Shown here piece after piece: positions 8,586 to 18,200 of a DNA stretch of 64,000 bases (position 1 is the stretch's first letter; each line of letters begins with the position of its first letter). The stretch covers positions 40,942 to 104,941 of the forward strand of contig JAAFIH010000015.1 of NCBI GenBank assembly GCA_013297755.1, given 5' to 3'. Under the pieces are notes generated by a model that did not search any database, was not told the DNA's origin, and worked only from the letters and a program-made list of their open reading frames with translations. A program made the position numbers and the translations under genes. This DNA comes from Cytophagales bacterium. GTDB taxonomy: Bacteria > Bacteroidota > Bacteroidia > Cytophagales > UBA9547.

Positions 8586-9491
8586 TTACCCAAATACTTT
8601 AAATTTTTTTATGACAAAAGACCTGCCCACAAAAGTTGTGAGGTAATATAATATGTTTTTTAATTGCAGATTTGATTTTAAAAAGTAGGACCTTGCTTTT
8701 TTGGTATTACCCACCAAATAGTAATATCTTGCCAAAGAACCATTCAAATTTTTTAAACCAATGCTTGCTTCTTTATATTTTGTTATAAATTTTTTGATTG
8801 CATTTTTGGATATTTCATAGTCGTTTAGTCTATATTTTTCGTTTAAAGATAAATTAGAGCCATCAACATAGCGCACAAAAACTGGTTCTGTTAATTCTAA
8901 AGAAGGTTGATTATAAAATATGTGTAGCATCCATTCGTAGTCTGACATACCAAACTGCTCTTCAAATAAGATATTTTTCAAATCATGGTGTATCATTAGA
9001 GTGGCCATGTAGCTTATCTGTCCTTTTTTATCCCTTTTTAGTTTACTCAAAAATGTTGTATTTGTATTATATCTTACAAAGCCTTCGTGGCTTTTGTTAC
9101 AATATACTCTTTTGATGTTCAGTTTAGTATCTATATCGATGTATCCACCAGAGATTACTTTTTCGTTTTTGATGTATTTGAGTTGGTTGATAGTTTTGTT
9201 GGGTAGCCACTCGTCATCGTGGTCGATAAAAGCAATATAATTGCCTTTAGCAATGCTCAAAGCCCAATTTCTGCCTTTATTAGGGCCGCCAGAATTAACC
9301 TTATTTTCTAAAAATATTACATTATATGTTGAAGCAATTTCTTTTGTTTTATCCTTTGATAAATCATCTACAATTATTACTTCAAATTCAAAAATAGTAT
9401 TAATCCCATGTTGGGCAAATACAGAATCTAAAGCACGTTTTAGAAAATGCTCGGCATTGTAAGTTGTAATTATTACAGTGATTAATATCAT
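8586..9491 (-). CDS. Glycosyltransferase family 2
   Basis: 301 aa. Residues 2-16 (ILITVIITTYNAEHF) and EVIIVDDLSKDKTKE near 38-51 are the canonical GT2 start, NKGRNWALSIAKGNY follows, and FIDHDDEWLPN near 89 carries the metal-binding DXD. The region around YEWMLHIFYNQPSLEL with a W-containing motif is typical of the acceptor side. It is convergent with the preceding GT2 gene and marks the right edge of the glycan cluster, next to a heptamer tandem repeat. Acceptor not predictable. Confidence 0.88.
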   Translation of the reverse strand: MILITVIITTYNAEHFLKRALDSVFAQHGINTIFEFEVIIVDDLSKDKTKEIASTYNVIFLENKVNSGGPNKGRNWALSIAKGNYIAFIDHDDEWLPNKTINQLKYIKNEKVISGGYIDIDTKLNIKRVYCNKSHEGFVRYNTNTTFLSKLKRDKKGQISYMATLMIHHDLKNILFEEQFGMSDYEWMLHIFYNQPSLELTEPVFVRYVDGSNLSLNEKYRLNDYEISKNAIKKFITKYKEASIGLKNLNGSLARYYYLVGNTKKARSYFLKSNLQLKNILYYLTTFVGRSFVIKKFKVFG

Positions 9492-9642
9492 TTGTGAAAT
9501 TGAAATCTAAATTATCAAAATTTTATTTAATGTCAATTTTTTGTTTTAAATAGAATTTACTAAAAATAAACCTCTTTGCAATGATAGATTATTAATTTTG
9601 AATATTACTGTCCTTTTTTTTATTATAAAAATCGCATTACCA

Positions 9643-9814
9643 ATTTCGCATTACACATTCTACATTACACATTCTACATTACACATTACGCATTACACAT
9701 TACACATTACACATTACACATTACACATTACGCATTACACATTCTACATTCTACATTCCAAATTACAAATTACACATTACACATTACACATTACGCATTA
9801 CACATTACGCATTA
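9643..9814. repeat. Degenerate heptanucleotide tandem repeat (ACACATT)n
   Basis: About 170 bp built from the 7-bp unit ACACATT with point variants (CTACATT, ACGCATT, TTCTACATT). Three units make 21 bp, so one frame reads as a period-7 peptide (ITHYTLH), but this looks like an accident of the repeat and not a gene. The remainder of 9492-9928 is AT-rich and holds a hairpin and promoter before the gene at 9929. Confidence 0.85.
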
Positions 9815-9848
9815 ACTATTTCTACTTTAAAATCTCCTACATAAAAAA

Positions 9849-9868
9849 ATCAGTGTTAGCACTGATTT
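9849..9868. terminator. Perfect 8-bp hairpin upstream of the large surface protein
   Basis: AATCAGTG, loop TTAG, CACTGATT. Read on the minus strand the hairpin is followed by a run of T, the form of an intrinsic terminator; read on the plus strand the T run is poorer. Its right arm overlaps the possible -33 TTG of the promoter for the 9929 gene, so it could also insulate or tune that promoter. Confidence 0.4.
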
Positions 9869-9888
9869 GAAATTATTTTTATACTTTT

Positions 9889-9896
9889 TAATTTTG
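9889..9896 (+). promoter_or_regulatory. Bacteroidota-type promoter for the 1581-aa surface protein
   Basis: TAATTTTG matches TAnnTTTG, with a TTG at 9867-9869 separated by 19 bp, which is the usual Bacteroidota -33/-7 spacing. The ATG at 9929 lies 32 bp downstream. Confidence 0.55.
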
Positions 9897-9928
9897 CAGA
9901 ATTAAATTAAAATTAAAATTATAAAACA

Positions 9929-12900
9929 ATGTTCAAAACAATTACAAAATGGGGAGCTGCTATGCTCTTAATGTTGGGCTTAACAAATGTGCAAGCTCAA
10001 AATTATTTACCACTAACAATTTTGGGAACTACTGGTTCATCTGGCAATGCCGCCAATCAGTTTAATAATCCATCAGGTGTAACCATAGCTGCCGATGACA
10101 AAATATTTGTGGCAGATGCTAGTAATCACCGCATAAGTGTATATACCCAAAGCGGCAATAACTTTGGCAACCTCACTACTTTTGATGGCGAAGTCAATTT
10201 AGCCAATCAGTTTTCTTTTCCAAATGGTGTAGCCGTAGCTGCCAATGGCAAAATATTTGTGGCAGATCAATTTAACCACCGCATAAGTGTATGGACCCAA
10301 AGCGGCAATGCCTTTGGCTACCTCACTACTTTTGGCACAGGCTCATCTGGCTATGCCCCCAATCAGTTTTATTATCCAGCAGGTGTATCCGTAGCTGCTG
10401 ATGGCAAAATATATGTTGCTGATTATTCTAACCACCGTATCAGTGTATGGACCCAAAGCGGTAATGCCTTTGGCAACCTCACTACTTTTGGCATAGGCAC
10501 AGCAGGCAATGCCCCCAATCAGTTTAATTATCCCACAGGTGTAACCGTAGCTGCCGATGGCAAAGTATATGTGGCTGATTATATTAACCACCGCATCAGT
10601 GTATGGACCCAAAGCGGCAATGCCTTTGGACACCTCACTACTTTTGGTGGCAATGGCTCTCTCACCAATCAGTTTAATAGACCGGCTGGTGTAACGATAG
10701 CTGCCGATGGCAAAATATTTGTAGCTGATAATCTTAACCACCGCATCAGTGTATGGACCCAAAGCGGCAATGTCTTTGGCAACCTCACTACGTTTGGTAG
10801 CAATGGCTCTGCCGACAATCAATTTAAAAATCCATCTGGTGTAACGATAGCTGCCGATGGCAAAATATTTGTGGCTGACCGAAATAACCACCGCATTAGT
10901 GTGTGGAGCACTCCTCCAAAAGCTCCATTTATTACCAAGTGGGATTTGTCTAAGGCTGGAAGTGGTAATACGCAAATTGCATTTGGTAGAATTAACACAA
11001 CTGGAAATGTAAACTACTCTTGGGAAACAATACCTAATACTTTATCTGGAACTGGTACATTTCCAAGTGCGACTAACCTTCTTTTTACAATTACCGGTTT
11101 GCCTGCTAATGCTATAATAAGATTAAAAGTTGAACCCGCTAATTTTGAAAGTATTTCAATAAATGGTGGAGTTGACAAACTAAAATTAGTAGATATAGAG
11201 CAATGGGGTGATGTAGCATGGAGTAATTTTGATAATGCTTTTTCAGGTTGCTCAAACTTAAACATTTCTGCAAACGATGTACCAGACTTAACTAATGTGA
11301 GGAGTACAAGCTTTATGTTTTATAATTGCAGTACTTTAAATTCTCCAACCAATATAGGCACATGGAATATGTCAAATGTAACTACCACTAGCCTTATGTT
11401 TTATGGAGCTTCAAGCTTTAATCAACCGATAGGAGGCTGGAACATGTCTGCAGTAAAAGAAATGAGTTTTATGTTTTACGATGCTTCAAAATTTAATCAA
11501 TCATTAGCTGGTTGGAATACAAGTAATGTAAGAAATACTTCAGGTTTATTCTATAATGCTAGTAAATTTAATCAACCTATTAATAATTGGGATATGTCTA
11601 ATGTTACTGACATGAGCAATATGTTTTATAATGCTAAAGATTTTAAAAGTGATATTAGTGGATGGAATACTGGTAATGTGGTTAATATGAGTTTAATGTT
11701 TGCAAACACTTCTTTTAACTCTCCACTCAACAATTGGAACACTAGTAAGGTTACCGATTTTAGTAGTATGTTTTACTTTAATCAAGTGTTTAACCAACCA
11801 TTGAACAATTGGGTAACCACAGCTTGTACAAATATGCAAAGTATGTTTTTTTTCGATATTGCATTTAATCAACCTATCGGGAACTGGAATGTATCAAACG
11901 TCACAAATATGTCACTAATGTTTTATCTTTCAGACTTTAATCAACCTATCGGGAATTGGAATGTGAGTAAAGTTACAAACATGTCAGATATGTTTGCATA
12001 CAGCAAATTCAACCAAAGTATTTCTGGTTGGGATATTTCAAAAGTAACTAACATGCAAAACTTATTTAGCAATAATCAAAGATTTGACCAAAGTATAGAA
12101 AGCTGGGGTGGTAAACTAAATCCAAACGTTAATTTGAATGGGTTTTTGCAAAATTCTGTTGGTATGTCAATACCTAACTATGAATCTTCACTTCGAGGAT
12201 TTGCAAATGGTACTGTTACTGGAAGAAAAATGGACGCAACAAGTTTAAAATATTGTGATAAAACATTCAGAGATATCCTCACTGGTACTGGTGTAGGTTT
12301 CAAAAGCTGGACCATTACTGGAGATGTTATGCAAAACCCAACAGCAATTGTTGCCCAACCGTTAATCCAAACTGTATGTGGAATCAATACTGCTTTGCTT
12401 TCTGCATCTGCCACAGGTTCAAATATAACATATAAATGGAGCAATGGGGCTACAACGTCAAATATTACAACTACAGCAGGTATTTATTTACTCACAGTAA
12501 GTGGATCTTGTGGGAATATTATTTCGAATCCTATAACTGTACTTGGATTTAAAAACACTCAAATTGCCAGACAACCTGCTTCTTTAACTGTTTGCGGAGG
12601 CTTATTAACAAGTTTTGAGGTGTCTGCAACTGGAGCAAATTTAAGCTACTTATGGAACAATGGTGCTAATTCATCAACAATGCAAACAAGTGTTGCAGGT
12701 AATTATATGGTTACTGTAACAGGAGCTTGTGGAGTTGCTCAACAATCAAATTCAGCTTCTTTAACTATAAACAGTTTAACATCAATCATTGGTCAATCTA
12801 TGCTTGAAACTGTTTGTGGCTCAGGTTTGACTGGTGCTTATGTAGATGCTACTGGTAATAATTTAACTTATCTATGGAACGACCCAAGTAATTACAAGGA

Positions 12901-14674
12901 TATTGACCCAGATCTTCCTGCTGGTATATTCACAGCAACTGTATCAGGAGCTTGCGGCACAGTAGTTTCTAAACCAATTACAATTGTAGGAATTGCAACA
13001 ACTCAAATCGCCACCCAACCTGCTTCTTTAACCGTTTGTGGTGGCTTATTAACAAGTTTTGAGGTGTCTGCAACTGGTGCTAATTTAAACTACTTATGGA
13101 ACAATGGAGCTAATACTTCAACGATGCAAACAAGTACAGCAGGTAATTATATGGTTACTGTAACTGGAGCTTGTGGAGTTGCTCAACAATCAAATTCAGC
13201 TTCTTTAACTATAAACAGTTTAACATCAATCATTGGTCAATCTATGCTTGAAACTGTTTGTGGCTCAGGTTTGACTGGTGCTTATGTAGATGCTACTGGT
13301 AATAATTTAACTTATCTATGGAACGACCCAAGTAATTACAAGGATATTGACCCAGATCTTCCTGCTGGTATATTCACAGCAACTGTATCAGGAGCTTGCG
13401 GCACAATAGTTTCTAAACCAATTACAATTGTAGGTTTTGCTAATACATCCATTGCCACTCAACCTGCTTCTGTAACCGTTTGCGGAGGCGAGTTTGAAAC
13501 CATAGAAGTTTCGGCAACTGGTACTAATCTTAGCTACTTGTGGAGCAATGGCAGACAAACCAAAGATTGGTTTACTTCTGTGGCTGGTGCATATATGGTC
13601 ACAGTATCTGGTACTTGTGGCAATGTAGTTTCAAATACTGCCAATTTCGCTAACTATGCTCCAACTGCCATTACATCTGTAACATCTAATATAACAGTTC
13701 TTCCTGGAGTTACAACCGATTTAGATGTACTTGCAACAGGCGAACAAATTAGCTATGCTTGGAGCAATGGTTCAACTTCTACTGGTATTTCGGGTGTAGG
13801 TGCTGGAACATATACAGTTACTGTAAATGGCTTTTGCGGAACATTAACTCGCACTGTAATCGTAACTGAAATGCCTCGTGCAAGTGTAACAGGTTTTACC
13901 TCATTGAGCGACCCAGCAACTGGAACAACACCCATGTTAATCACTATCAATGGAGCAAGTTTTGTAAATGGAGCAACAACTTCTATTAATGGTGTAGCTC
14001 TAGCAGGTGTAACAGTAGTTAATGGAAATATAATTACAGCCACTTTGCCAGCAAATGTTACAACACCGTATGTTGTTCAGGTTTCAAATCCTAATCAAGT
14101 TGCAAATGTGCCAGCATCAATACCTTTTACGATTGCATTAACAACTTCGACTGCAACTGTTTCTGGTGTTTCAGTAAATGGTAATGTTTCAAGTTTAGCA
14201 AATGGTGGAGTAATTACTATCAATGGTTCTGGATTCCAAATCGGTATAATGGTGAGTATAAATGGGCAAGCCATGAGCAATGTAACAGTCGTGAGTGGAA
14301 ATATGATTGTTGTAAACATTCCATCAGGAGCGGTTAATGGTACAACTTTGGGTGTAACTTTTCAAAATCCAAACCAAGTAGCAGTTTCTGTTGCTAATCC
14401 AACCATAACAGATGCTACAACAACTTCTACCAATCTACCAATCTACCAATCTAGCAATCTAGCAATCTATCCAAATCCAAATGTAGGAGAATTTAGCATT
14501 ATTTATAGTCTACCAACTATGAACTCCGAACTACTAACTATTTTCAACTCACTAGGCTCTTTGGTTTATTCGCAATCTATTGTTTCTGAAATCACAGAAG
14601 TGAAAACTACTTTAGCCAAAGGAATTTATTTGGTAAAAGTTGGGAATGCTGTTAAAAAATTAGTAGTTGAATAA
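9929..14674 (+). CDS. Giant multidomain T9SS-secreted surface protein (NHL, BspA-like DUF285, Ig-like, IPT, sorting domain)
   Basis: 1581 aa. Residues 1-23 are a signal peptide (LLMLGLTNVQAQ). Residues 28-330 hold six NHL-type beta-propeller repeats of about 53 aa, each with the pattern GVT.AADGKI.VAD..NHRISV. Residues 375-770 hold DUF285/BspA-type leucine-rich repeats (FNQPIGNWNVSNVTNMS). Residues about 800-1310 hold Ig-like repeats, each with VCG, YLW.NG and TVSGACG, including a near-identical 148-residue tandem copy. Residues about 1315-1500 hold two IPT/TIG-like domains. The last 70 residues (LAIYPNPNVGEFSI ... GIYLVKVG) are a T9SS type A sorting domain. The protein should be exported and attached to the cell surface; a binding or adhesion role is inferred from the domains. 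Five 8-bp repeats lie in the codons just before the sorting domain. Confidence 0.9.
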   Translation: MFKTITKWGAAMLLMLGLTNVQAQNYLPLTILGTTGSSGNAANQFNNPSGVTIAADDKIFVADASNHRISVYTQSGNNFGNLTTFDGEVNLANQFSFPNGVAVAANGKIFVADQFNHRISVWTQSGNAFGYLTTFGTGSSGYAPNQFYYPAGVSVAADGKIYVADYSNHRISVWTQSGNAFGNLTTFGIGTAGNAPNQFNYPTGVTVAADGKVYVADYINHRISVWTQSGNAFGHLTTFGGNGSLTNQFNRPAGVTIAADGKIFVADNLNHRISVWTQSGNVFGNLTTFGSNGSADNQFKNPSGVTIAADGKIFVADRNNHRISVWSTPPKAPFITKWDLSKAGSGNTQIAFGRINTTGNVNYSWETIPNTLSGTGTFPSATNLLFTITGLPANAIIRLKVEPANFESISINGGVDKLKLVDIEQWGDVAWSNFDNAFSGCSNLNISANDVPDLTNVRSTSFMFYNCSTLNSPTNIGTWNMSNVTTTSLMFYGASSFNQPIGGWNMSAVKEMSFMFYDASKFNQSLAGWNTSNVRNTSGLFYNASKFNQPINNWDMSNVTDMSNMFYNAKDFKSDISGWNTGNVVNMSLMFANTSFNSPLNNWNTSKVTDFSSMFYFNQVFNQPLNNWVTTACTNMQSMFFFDIAFNQPIGNWNVSNVTNMSLMFYLSDFNQPIGNWNVSKVTNMSDMFAYSKFNQSISGWDISKVTNMQNLFSNNQRFDQSIESWGGKLNPNVNLNGFLQNSVGMSIPNYESSLRGFANGTVTGRKMDATSLKYCDKTFRDILTGTGVGFKSWTITGDVMQNPTAIVAQPLIQTVCGINTALLSASATGSNITYKWSNGATTSNITTTAGIYLLTVSGSCGNIISNPITVLGFKNTQIARQPASLTVCGGLLTSFEVSATGANLSYLWNNGANSSTMQTSVAGNYMVTVTGACGVAQQSNSASLTINSLTSIIGQSMLETVCGSGLTGAYVDATGNNLTYLWNDPSNYKDIDPDLPAGIFTATVSGACGTVVSKPITIVGIATTQIATQPASLTVCGGLLTSFEVSATGANLNYLWNNGANTSTMQTSTAGNYMVTVTGACGVAQQSNSASLTINSLTSIIGQSMLETVCGSGLTGAYVDATGNNLTYLWNDPSNYKDIDPDLPAGIFTATVSGACGTIVSKPITIVGFANTSIATQPASVTVCGGEFETIEVSATGTNLSYLWSNGRQTKDWFTSVAGAYMVTVSGTCGNVVSNTANFANYAPTAITSVTSNITVLPGVTTDLDVLATGEQISYAWSNGSTSTGISGVGAGTYTVTVNGFCGTLTRTVIVTEMPRASVTGFTSLSDPATGTTPMLITINGASFVNGATTSINGVALAGVTVVNGNIITATLPANVTTPYVVQVSNPNQVANVPASIPFTIALTTSTATVSGVSVNGNVSSLANGGVITINGSGFQIGIMVSINGQAMSNVTVVSGNMIVVNIPSGAVNGTTLGVTFQNPNQVAVSVANPTITDATTTSTNLPIYQSSNLAIYPNPNVGEFSIIYSLPTMNSELLTIFNSLGSLVYSQSIVSEITEVKTTLAKGIYLVKVGNAVKKLVVE
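12552..13439 (+). repeat. 444-bp in-frame tandem duplication inside the surface-protein gene
   Basis: The sequence starting near 12552 recurs 444 bp (148 codons) later; for instance ATCAATCATTGGTCAATC occurs at 12781 and 13225. Most of the second half of the unit is identical between copies, while the first part has a few changes, pointing to recent duplication or gene conversion. Confidence 0.85.
14427..14466 (+). repeat. Octanucleotide tandem repeat (CTACCAAT)x5 in coding sequence
   Basis: Three copies of CTACCAAT followed by two of CTAGCAAT, inside the codons immediately before the T9SS sorting domain. As 8 is not a multiple of 3, gain or loss of one unit would shift the frame and remove the sorting domain. 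Confidence 0.85.
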
Positions 14675-14681
14675 TTTGTAA

Positions 14682-14702
14682 GAACATTCCTTTGGGGTGT
14701 TC
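14682..14702 (+). terminator. Hairpin after the surface-protein gene
   Basis: GAACATTCC and GGGGTGTTC pair (with two G-T wobbles) 7 bp after the stop codon at 14672-14674, followed by CCTAAAAAATTATTTT. A weak intrinsic terminator is likely. Confidence 0.4.
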
Positions 14703-14717
14703 CTAAAAAATTATTTT

Positions 14718-14853
14718 AATAAAGATACCATCGCTCAAAGCGATGGTATCTTTAACCAAACGCAGACAGGGTTTAAAAACCCTGTCTGCGTTTTTGATTT
14801 TTATTTATAGATGACAGAAGTACCATTTAAAGATAAAAAGTATTAATTTATAT
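14718..14853. repeat. 136-bp composite palindromic repeat, copy 1
   Basis: Contains a perfect palindrome 14721-14753 (AAAGATACCATCGCTC with its complement) and a second palindrome 14758-14793 (AAACGCAGACAGGG with its complement), then TTTGATTTTTATTTATAG and a degenerate palindrome starting AGAAGTACCATTT. It recurs at 14938-15073 with only a few differences. Confidence 0.9.
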
Positions 14854-14862
14854 AAAGTACCC

Positions 14863-14894
14863 AGATATACCACTTTTTCAAAAGTGGTATATCT
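14863..14894. repeat. REP-like palindrome (AGATATACCAC type)
   Basis: AGATATACCACTTTT on the left arm and its reverse complement on the right, with a short central CA. Same build as the palindromes at 19419, 20235, 20284, 20998 and 21106. Confidence 0.85.
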
Positions 14895-14937
14895 AATTCC
14901 TTATATCTTTATTAGAACACGCTTTTTGGCATATTCT

Positions 14938-15073
14938 AATAAAGATACTATCGCTCAAAGCGATAGTATCTTTAACCAAACGCAGACAGGGTTTTTAAAC
15001 CCTGTCTGCGTTTTTGATTTTTATTTATAGATGACAGAAGTACCATTTAAAGATAAAAAGTATTAGTTTATAT
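14938..15073. repeat. 136-bp composite palindromic repeat, copy 2
   Basis: Second copy of the 14718 element. In the first palindrome (14942-14974) a C-G pair of copy 1 is replaced by T-A: ATACTATCGCTC pairs with GAGCGATAGTAT instead of ATACC/GGTAT. Both bases changed together, so the stem is kept. The remaining 200 bp to the next gene (15074-15272) are plain AT-rich sequence in which I see nothing. Confidence 0.9.
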
Positions 15074-15272
15074 TAAAGCGATACTTTTACTATTTTTTGA
15101 TAATTATTTGTGAATACAGATATTTTAAATATCTTTAAATGTTTATTTTAATAATAATCCAACTTTAAATACATTTTAAGTAGCACATCTTAAAAATAAA
15201 TTTTAAAAAACTTATTTTAAGGGTACTTTAAAAGATTATAAAATATAGTAAAATACAATTCTAAACATTGAT

Positions 15273-18200
15273 ATGAAAACTAAAAATTACTTATTTTTTT
15301 ATTTATTTATTTTAGGTATTGCCTCTACCAATGCACAAGTACAGCTAGATGCCACAGGTTCGGGCAATGCTTTTGTGGTAACCTATCCTGCTGTAATAGT
15401 TTCGGCACCCAGTGGTGGTATAGAGTTTACATTCAAAGCCAACCATGCCGTTACTGGACCAGCTACTTTGCAACTCAATAGCACTCCTGCCAAACCTATT
15501 TTCAAAAATTTTGATAAACCTCTCGAAACAGGTGATATTAAAGCTGGGCATTTTGTGCGTGTAATATACGACAATAGCAGTGGTGGAAGTTGGCAAATGG
15601 TAAGTAGTAGTGCCAATCCTTTGCCAAGTGGAGCAATATCTGGTAGTGGAACTACCAATGGGGTGGCTTTTTTTAGTGACAATAGCACAATAACAGCCAA
15701 CGGAGCTAATTTATCCTGGGACAATGTAAATAGAAGGTTGGGAATTGGAACCAATAACCCTATACAGGCTTTGCATATTAGGCAGCCAAACGCTGTTGCA
15801 GTGATTGAAAGAACCGCTAACGGCAACTGGGCTTCAACTGATTTTGTTCCTTCAGGTGCTTTATCAGCTGCGAATCCAAGATGGTCGCATGGTATGATGG
15901 GTGGTCAGGCTTATTACACTATTCAAACAAACGATGGAGCTACTAATATTCCAAGATTGTTAATCTCTACCGATGGTAATGTAGGAATTGGAACTAATAT
16001 CCCATCCACTGATAGATTAGAAGTACGAAATGGCAACTTGATTTTATCTAATTCTGGTACTGCTGGCGAATTAAGATTGCTTGAACCAAGTGCAGCTGGC
16101 ACTAATTATAATGCATTTAGAACAGATGTTCAAGCAGCAAACATAACATATACTTTGCCAACTACTTCTCCAACAGTAAATCAAGTTTTAGCAGCAGGTG
16201 CAATCACACCTACAAATTTAACGTGGACTACACCAACAGGTGTTTCTGGTACAGGCACCAACGGAAATGTTCCTTTTTGGACAGGGGCTAACAGTTTAGG
16301 AAATAATAATAGTTTTTTTTGGGATAATACCAACAATTATTTAGGAATAGGTACAAATACTCCTAATAATTCAATTCACTTAAAAAGGGCAAATGCAGTA
16401 ATGATAATTGAAAAAACAAGTAATGCCAACTGGGCTACCATTGATTGGACTCCTGCTGGTACTATTGCTCCAGGAAATATGATATGGACAACAGGTTTAT
16501 TGGGGGGAACTAATTATTATTCTATTGAAACATTTGACGGAGGTATAAAAAGTCCTAGAATGGTAATGCTAAACAATGGTAATACAGGTTTTGGAACATA
16601 CAATCCAAATGCTGCACTCCATATCGTAGGCAACAGCACTACAACAGGGCTTGCCATGATGCAAAATGCTCAAATTGCAAGTTTAACCAATGGTGTACTT
16701 TCAGTAAATGGAACTGGCAATGTAGTCTTGGCTCCAGCACTTGGCGATAATTTAGGAAATCATACTGCAACTACACAAATACAAGCAACTTTAGGTTCTG
16801 CTGCTGCACCTAGTTATTCTTTTATTGGTAATTTGAATACGGGTATGTTTAGAGTAGATGTAGATGCAGTGAGTTTAGTTGCAGGTGGAAATTTTGGACT
16901 AACGCTAAGGAATGGAGACAATGTAGGCATAGGAAGTCAAGCTTCAAATCCACAAGCACAATTAGATGTTTGGGAAGAATTATCAAACACAAATAGTATA
17001 ACAACTGTGGCTCGATTGACAGCAACCTCAACTGGAACACCAGTACCTGGTTTTGGTGCAGGCATTGGTTTCAGATTAGAAGACAATAATAATGTACTAC
17101 CACAAATAGGTGATATATTTTATCGTTGGTCAAACATTGCAGGATCTACTGCAAGTGGTACTTACAAATCGGATTTTGCTATACGAACGTTAGACCAAGC
17201 TGCAAATGGATCTTCATTAGAAAGATTAACAGTATTATATAACGGAAATGTAGGAATTGGAACTAATGCTCCAACAGCACAGCTACATTTAGTTAAAAAT
17301 GTTCAAAATAATTTAATTATTGAAAATACTTTAAATAGCAGTAAAGTTTCTTTAATAGCAGGTAGCGGAGCTCCAGGATTGGAGTTTTCTTCCACACTTG
17401 GTATGGCTTTTATTGCCAATGGTAATCCAAATATAGGGTTAGGAACAGGTATTGTACGAATGTATATTAATGGTACTTCAGGCAATATAGGAATAGGTAT
17501 GGGTACTAATCTAGCCCCCACAGAACGATTAGTAGTAGTAGGTAATACTTCTGTAACTGGCAATAGCACTATTTCTGGGACAATGGTAAGCACCAATGCT
17601 AGGGTTACTTCTTTATCTACCTCTGGTGCTGTTTTTGCAGATACCAATGGCGATTTGTTTGTTTCTACAAGCTCGGGTGCTAATGCTTGGACAGTAAATG
17701 GAACGAATATACAACCCACAAACACAACTTATAATCTTAATCTATTGACAACATCCAATGTTTATGCCATTGCAAACCAACCCGTTTTGAGACGCAACGG
17801 AAACTCTATTTTTTTAGGAAATTCTACTGCAGTTGTTGGAGATAATAATTTATTGTATGGCTCAGCGGTTTCGGCAGGTATTACTGGTGCAAACAATATT
17901 ATTTTTGGTCCTAGTGCAGGTACTGCCAATACCAGCGGAAGCGATAATATATTTATGGGTAATAATGCTGGCAAAAACAATACCACAGGTAATAACAATA
18001 TTGCACTTGGTAACGGATCAGGTCCTAGTGGTTCTGGTTTTGTTAATTCTATTTCACTTGGACAAAATGCTATTGTAAACGCATCAAATACAATGGTAAT
18101 TGCTCCATCAATAACTTCTGTAGGTATTGGAACTTTAGCTCCAAAAAATCAATTAGATGTTTTTGGTAACATTGCCATTGGTACTTACGCAGGTGTTAAT

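Noticed and set aside
9643..9814. Possible CRISPR array
   Set aside because: Units are 7 bp and directly adjacent, with no spacers and no cas genes.
9598..9870. 90-codon frame with ITHYTLH repeats
   Set aside because: It exists only because the heptamer repeat has no stops in that frame; there is no signal peptide, no domain and no conserved flank.
10343..10975. 210-codon minus-strand frame opposite the NHL repeats
   Set aside because: Periodic mirror image of the NHL-coding repeats; no independent support.
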